NCBI GenBank assembly: GCA_963965975.1
Contig: OZ014411.1
Coordinates: 13,346,501-13,410,500 of the forward strand
DNA from: Xestospongia bergquistia
Lineage: Eukaryota > Porifera > Demospongiae > Haplosclerida > Petrosiidae
Length of the DNA stretch: 64,000 nucleotides
Direction of reading: 5' to 3'
Below the pieces are notes generated by a model, which was given only the letters and a program-made list of their open reading frames with translations, was not told the DNA's origin and did not search any database. The position numbers and the translations under genes are program-made. Positions within the stretch are counted from its first letter, which is position 1, and each line of letters opens with the position of its first letter. Of this stretch, positions 59,165-64,000 are shown piece after piece.

Positions 59165-60538
59165 TCTACAGTTGTTTTCTCATCTTTGGTGTATAGCAGT
59201 TCCATTTGTATCTGTGTGGGCGGATATTTACTTTAGTGACTGACCACAAGCCACTGACAACAATTTTCGAAGCAAAGAGAGGAACTCCTTGCTTAGCTGC
59301 TGCTCATCTACAGCATTGGTCATTGATCTTGTCAGCATACAGCTACAACATAGAGTATCGCCCAACAGAAACTCAAGTTAACACTGACAGTTTGTCCAGA
59401 TTACCTTTGAAATCACAGGAAGTCCCTATCATGTCTGATGAACCAGCTAGCTTCAATGTATCACAACTAGAGACCCTTCCTGTCACTTCACAACATGTTA
59501 GAACAGCTACTAGAACAGATCCTGTTCTATGTAAGGTCGTAAGTTATGTTCGATCAGGATGGCCACAAGATGGTACCCCTACCTTACACCCTTATTGGTC
59601 CCATAGGTTTGAATTAATGGTAGAGGGAGAATGTCTATTATGGGGCATGTGAGTCATTGTTCCAGAGAAACTCCAAAAGAAACTGTTGGAAGAGCATAAA
59701 GACCACCCAGGCATTAGCCAAATGAAATCTGTTGCAAGAAGTTACATCATAAAGCAGTAGAGGAAGCGGTCAAAAGCTGTACTTACTGTCACTGTTAAAC
59801 ATTCCCCAGCTGTTGCTCCAGTACAGCCATGGACGTGGCAAAATTACCCCTTTAAGAGAATACATTTGGACTTGGCTGTTCCCTTCCAAGGTTCAATGTT
59901 TCTTATTGCTGTTGATGCTCATTCTAAGTGGTCTAAAGTTTTGTTATGAAGGAAACTACAGCCACCAAAACCCTTGAAATTTTGCGAACTACCGGAGCAA
60001 GTTGTTATGGACAATGGTCCACAATTTGTATCAAAAGATTTTTGCATCTGCATCATCACATTCGAACTAGACTGGATTTAATCTGTCCAGACTATCCCTC
60101 TTCAGTCTTAGAAAAACAAGCTAAGCAGAAGGTTCAGCATTATAGACAAGCTCAGAAACAAGAATTCTTTGTAGGACAGTTGGTCATGGCTCGTAATATA
60201 CATTCTGGTCCGGATTGGGTACCTGCTGTTGTCATTGAAAGACTAGGTCCTCTAACATATCTAGTCGAAACGGCTGATTATTTATTATGGAAAAGACATA
60301 TTAATCTCTTACGTGAGCTGAGATGGGCAGTCAAGCAGAGACTCCACAGTCTACAGAATCAGAGTCTTCAGATCTGGATATTCCTTTAGGTGATACCACT
60401 CCCATGGGTACACCTCCTGAAGAAGTCATTACTCCACTTGAACCCCCTGGTCAGAACAAGAACCAAGATATTATCTCTGAGACTCCCAGATATCTGAGAC
60501 GTGACAGGCCAGTTTCCATTTTAACTCTCACATCTTGA
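59165..60538 (+). pseudogene. Truncated Ty3/Gypsy element: RNase H to integrase end
   Basis: 59206-59652 carries the RNase H end (IFTLVTDHKPLTTIFEAKRG, NTDSLSRLP). Then, after a stop, HKDHPGISQMKSVARSYII (integrase zinc region), HLDLAVPFQGSMFLIAVDAH (first Asp) and VVMDNGPQFVSKDF (second Asp, about 60005) in shifting frames. The catalytic Glu region is deleted: the sequence jumps to the integrase C-terminus (QEFFVGQLVMARNIHSGPDW, LLWKRHINLLR) and a Pro/Thr-rich tail ending ILTLTS. No LTR recognised on either side. Wording is of the K02A2.6-like Gypsy branch, a different lineage from the element at 33.5-37.9 kb. Confidence 0.85.
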
Positions 60539-60962
60539 AGATCTTTTTACTGTTTCAACCTTCCTCTATTTTAAGTTGTTGAGCAGTATTTTCCGTAGTA
60601 ACCAACTAAATAAACATTAAGTTCTCTTGTAAATAGTTTAAATTAAATATCTTTATAGCAGACAGTCTAACCTCAAAACGGTAATTTAGTGATTGTTCCA
60701 TAAACTGTTTGTCTCATTGTGTCTGTTCTAAGAGAGCTTGAACACTTTCAAGTTCACAAGACAACTGATCTACCCTCTCTTTCCAACTGCCATGATCTGT
60801 TAGCAATTTCAATCTCTAGTGCCTCTAACTAAAAATAGATGAATAGACTGATTAATGGATACATACATAGGTGTATCAATGGATGGAGAGATGAATAGAT
60901 TAATAGATAATGAAATGATGGCTAATTCATATGTGATCAATGGATGGATCTTGATGTAAATG
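60539..60962. other. Spacer with simple ATGGATGGA-type repeats
   Basis: No gene. 60835-60955 is a degenerate GATGAATAGAT/ATGGATGG repeat into which the hAT element inserted. Confidence 0.5.
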
Positions 60963-63353
60963 CATAGGGGTAGGAATGGGGGGGGGGGGGGCAGGAGGGG
61001 CTAAAGCCCCCCAACTTTTGTGAAGGGGGGCTTAGCCCCCCAACTTTGCAGATTCAGTCCACATGGAAATATGTTGTCACCTGCAATTTCAGCACTAATA
61101 CCACAAACCATGTATGTTATGAAAATTTAAGTCATTGATAGTTAAATTCTGTAATAACAACAATAACATTAACCATAATTATAATTGAATTCATGAATTG
61201 TGTAAGTAGTGAGCATATTTAGTGCACTGAAGTGTGAAAGAAATACATGCTCATTTCATTTGCAATCTAAAAAAATGACTTCCAAGCAGCTGACATTAAA
61301 ATTACAAAAGGGTTTTGTAATTGGAAGAAGGGAAAAGAAACATTTTGATGACATGAAGCAAGCCAAACTCATCATGAAGCCATTTTTAAGCATGAGTCAC
61401 TACAATGGGCAAGTATTATGACTTTAACTATTTCATGTGTGACGAAAGATCAGGAATTAAGAAGAAAAATGGTTTTAATACAACTTCACTCTCTTCGTTT
61501 TTTGATGCGACAAGGGCTGGCAGTTAGAGGGCATTACAATGAAGGCAATTTATTTTAATTGATGAAACTAGAAGCATTTGAAATCCTTCAACTAAAATGC
61601 TGGTTAAATGATCAAAAATACCAATCACCTGAAATTACTAATGAGCAAATTGAGTTAATGTTTAAAAACATGTTGCGATCTCTGCTTGCAAATATCAAAA
61701 AACAGCTTTTCTATGGATTGATAGGTGATGAAACGAGAGACGTCAGTGGTAAAGAGCAACTAACAGGGTGTTTAAGATGGGTTTCAGATTCTTAAGAAAT
61801 TCATGAGGATCTGGTAGGTTTAGCTTATACAGAAATTACTGACGCCTCCACCATCAAGTCAGTCCTTCAAGATTGCTTGATGAAATGTAGCATTCAAAAC
61901 TCAAACTGCCAGGGTCATGATGGTGCTGTCAATATGCCAGGCCATTTAAATGGTGTAGCACCTAAAAATCTACAAGATGAACCAAGGGCTCACTTTGTAC
62001 ATTGTGTAGCTCATTCACTGAACCTATGCTTACAGGAATCTGGTAAGCAGTCCAAACCCATCAGAGATTCACTAGCACTAGTCATTGAATTGAATTGTCT
62101 AATTTCATCAAAATATCCTCCAAGCACTTATCACTGTTTGAACGTATGCAATCTGAGCTTTCTTCTGGTTTACCTTCCTTGAAACCTTTATGTCCAACTT
62201 GGTGGACAGTAAGAACTGGAGCCATACTTAGCATCATTCAAAACTACAAAGTATTGGAGGGTGAGTTGGATCTTTTAAGTCAAGACACAGATACAGGTGA
62301 AGCAGCTTCCAAAGCTTCTGGGTTGCTCATAAATATGGAACAGTTTCACACATACTTTGGATTAAGATTATCATATTATGGTGTTTGTTACAACTGAACA
62401 ACTAGCAACTACATTACAGAGGAAGGATATTACTGCTCAGATGTGTAGCCAAGGCATCCAGGCCGCAATAAAGTTCTTAGAACGGCAACGAACTGAGGCA
62501 AACTTCAATTCTTTTTATGATGCCATTGTTGCTGAATCATTTGACTTAACGACAGAAACAAAACTCCCACGCAAACGACAATCACCTAAACAGATGGGAG
62601 AATCCAATGGTTTCCATCCAAAAACACCACGAGAATTCTTTCGCCATTTGTCTTATGAGGCCATACATATAACAGCAAATGAAATTTCACGACGATTTGA
62701 ACAGAAAGGGCTTGAGGATTCTTAATAAGATAGAAAATATTTTAATACCATCTTTGTAATGGCATTCTTACAAACCATCAAATGAGTTCAGTGACATGTA
62801 CAAAGGGGATGTAGATTTTGAGAGATTGATGCCACAGCTTTCAATGCTACCAGAACTGGTAAAAGTTGCGAATAGGGACAGTTCAATTATAGTCAAAGAG
62901 GTGAAGGCTATCAGCACCATATATGAAGTAATGAACACTACATCAATTAGAAAGGCAATGTTCTCAGAAATTCATAAACTTCTTTACCTATATTTAACAG
63001 TTCCCATGACTTCCACTTCAGCTGAGCATACATTTTCAACCTTAAGGAGACTGAAGAACTACTTACGTTCAAATATGTCACAAGAGCATTTGAACCATGT
63101 CATCATTTTACATACTCATAAACATTGCACAGATCAGATAAACTTGGAAAAATAGCAGAAGAATTTGTCACTTTTAATGATCATAGACTTCAATACTTTT
63201 GGCATTTTTGATAAGTTATTATCAGAATGTACACGTACATCTGATTATTACCTAATAAACACATTTACAACTGCATGAAATTAATTTTTTGGGTCAAATT
63301 ACATATTCATGATTTAAAGCCCCCTCAACTTTTGAATCATTCCTATCCCTATG
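60963..63353 (+). mobile_element. Full-length, inactivated hAT transposon with 8-bp target duplication
   Basis: Terminal inverted repeats CATAGGGGTAGGAATG (60963-60978) and the complement of CATAGGGATAGGAATG (63338-63353), 15 of 16 matching. Exact 8-base direct repeats TGTAAATG at 60955-60962 and 63354-63361 are the target duplication expected for hAT. Subterminal GCCCCC(C/T)CAACTTTTG words occur near both ends. 2391 bp. The transposase inside is broken by stops and frameshifts. Confidence 0.93.
61209..63155 (+). pseudogene. hAT transposase (ZMYM1/DUF4371 type), broken
   Basis: Reads across at least six frames: FEILQLKCWLNDQKYQSPEI; LFYGLIGDETRDVSGKEQLT (first catalytic Asp region); NCQGHDGAVNMPGHLNGVAP (second Asp); RAHFVHCVAHSLNLCLQESG; PSLKPLCPTWWTVRTGAILS; and the C-terminal dimerisation part TVPMTSTSAEHTFSTLRRLK. 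These follow the DUF4371/hAT C-terminal order found in ZMYM1-like proteins. Stops after SDS (61793) and GLEDS (62723) and frame changes at about 62100 and 62380 kill it. The N-terminal zinc finger is not readable. Confidence 0.88.
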
Positions 63354-63402
63354 TGTAAATGGATAAACGAACACACTAGTATGATATATCCAGATAGACA
63401 CA

Positions 63403-63679
63403 TGTAACAATCAGAAAGAAGTTGAGCATGAGCTATCTGATCAAACGAGCAGATCACTTACGAATCCATTAATCACATTATGCATGTACACATGAACGGA
63501 TCATTTGGAATTAACCAATCAGATTAATTGCCCATAAAGCATAATCTGAACCACGGGTATAAAAGAACCATAATTATTATTATATTAATTATTCATTATA
63601 TCATTGACTTGATTTATCCTACCTATTATCTATTTAATTTATAATAAACTTTTACCAACCCTAACCATCACACTTATTT
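63403..63679 (+). repeat. Candidate 5' LTR
   Basis: Begins TGTAACAATCAG. Contains TATAAAAG at 63558-63565 and AATAAA at 63643-63648, in the order promoter then poly(A) signal expected of an LTR. The right boundary is either CATCACA at 63672 or directly at the primer site. Confidence 0.65.
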
Positions 63680-63697
63680 TGGTGGCAGCAGTGGGAT
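63680..63697 (+). other. Primer binding site, tRNA-Leu type
   Basis: TGGTGGCAGCAGTGGGAT; its complement ends in CCA and matches the 3' end of animal tRNA-Leu at all but one position. Confidence 0.7.
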
Positions 63698-64000
63698 AGC
63701 AGCAATACCAGAATATGTTAATAATCAAGTATTCAAAAAGACGGAACAAACTATTGACAGGGGAATTCACTTTGGATTGTGACAACAACCAAGAATCGGC
63801 TATACCCCTAAACAACTAGAAGAAAATTATATAAAAAGGAGTCTAGTGGTATCAGACACTGAATCAGAAGCAGAGGAAAGCAAAAGACCTATAGATAAAA
63901 CTATCTCAAAGAAATGACAAAAGTCAAGTAAAAACACTATGATCAAATTATGCAAAGCATAGCTGGATGGATGGAACAACAACAATGACTTATGCAGGAG

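Larger units (their letters stand above)
63403..64000 (+). mobile_element. 5' end of an LTR retrotransposon (continues past the window)
   Basis: LTR, primer site and the first part of the internal region. After the primer site, 63784-63915 reads RIGYTPKQLEENYIKRSLVV then DTESEAEESKRPIDKT to a stop, and 63940-64000 reads QIMQSIAGWMEQQQ in another frame, like an invertebrate gag start. Only one LTR lies in the window, so the LTR ends rest on internal signals. Confidence 0.7.

Noticed and set aside
1..64000. tRNA and rRNA genes
   Set aside because: No cloverleaf with a GGTTCGAATC-type T-loop and no rRNA core words found on either strand by reading; a covariance-model scan was not possible here.

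Overview
The window is eukaryotic, A+T-rich animal DNA and most likely comes from a demosponge. Amphimedon queenslandica or a close relative is my inference from three things: a short-chain (spongin-like) collagen gene, ankyrin/Roc/death-domain immune-type proteins with short introns, and many decayed transposons. Introns have GT..AG ends. There are no operons, ribosome binding sites or CRISPR arrays, and I found no tRNA or rRNA gene.

Layout. 0.3-6.6 kb (+): the 3' part of a multi-exon gene whose product carries ankyrin repeat, Roc-like GTPase, COR-like region, death domain, ZU5, UPA and a second death domain. A decayed copy of its death-domain exon follows at 7.1-7.9 kb. 8.4-9.0 kb: a short hAT element with a near-perfect palindrome. 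9.4-10.0 kb (-): a Penelope-like reverse transcriptase relic. 12.2-13.8 kb (+): a decayed gene of unknown function. 14.3-23.4 kb (-): nine exons encoding the C-terminal part of the nuclear pore membrane protein NUP210/gp210. Its 4.4-kb intron holds, on the opposite strand, an intact two-exon secreted collagen-like gene with its own TATA box. 23.6-28.2 kb: a roughly 400-bp inverted repeat enclosing a broken CHFR-like RING ubiquitin-ligase gene, followed by a decayed coiled-coil gene.

29.6-33.4 and 43.0-47.0 kb: two copies of a duplicated segment. Each has TTTCCCGCC (E2F-like) sites, preserved splice-like signals, a G+C-rich hairpin, a zinc-finger relic and a UPF0696/DUF1917-like fragment. Between them lie a degenerate Ty3/Gypsy retrotransposon with both LTRs and a tRNA-Trp-type primer site (33.5-37.9 kb, -), minisatellites, a Crypton-like fragment and a 131-bp hairpin. 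40.4-42.2 and 51.8-53.8 kb are another duplicated pair carrying the same minisatellite; a 300-bp inverted repeat at 38.2 and 54.4 kb lies outside them. 48.9-50.0 kb (-): an intact single-exon secreted serine protease precursor with a TATA box.

57.5-64.0 kb: CAP-Gly-like relics, a truncated Gypsy element, a full-length but broken hAT element with a perfect 8-bp target duplication, and, at the right edge, one LTR with a tRNA-Leu-type primer site opening an element that runs out of the window.

The expressed-looking genes (death-domain protein, NUP210, collagen, protease) are functionally unrelated neighbours. Nearly everything else is repeats and pseudogenes. The strongest candidates for something new are the death-domain fusion architecture and the twice-preserved 29.6/43 kb duplicated unit with its promoter-like and splice-like signals.
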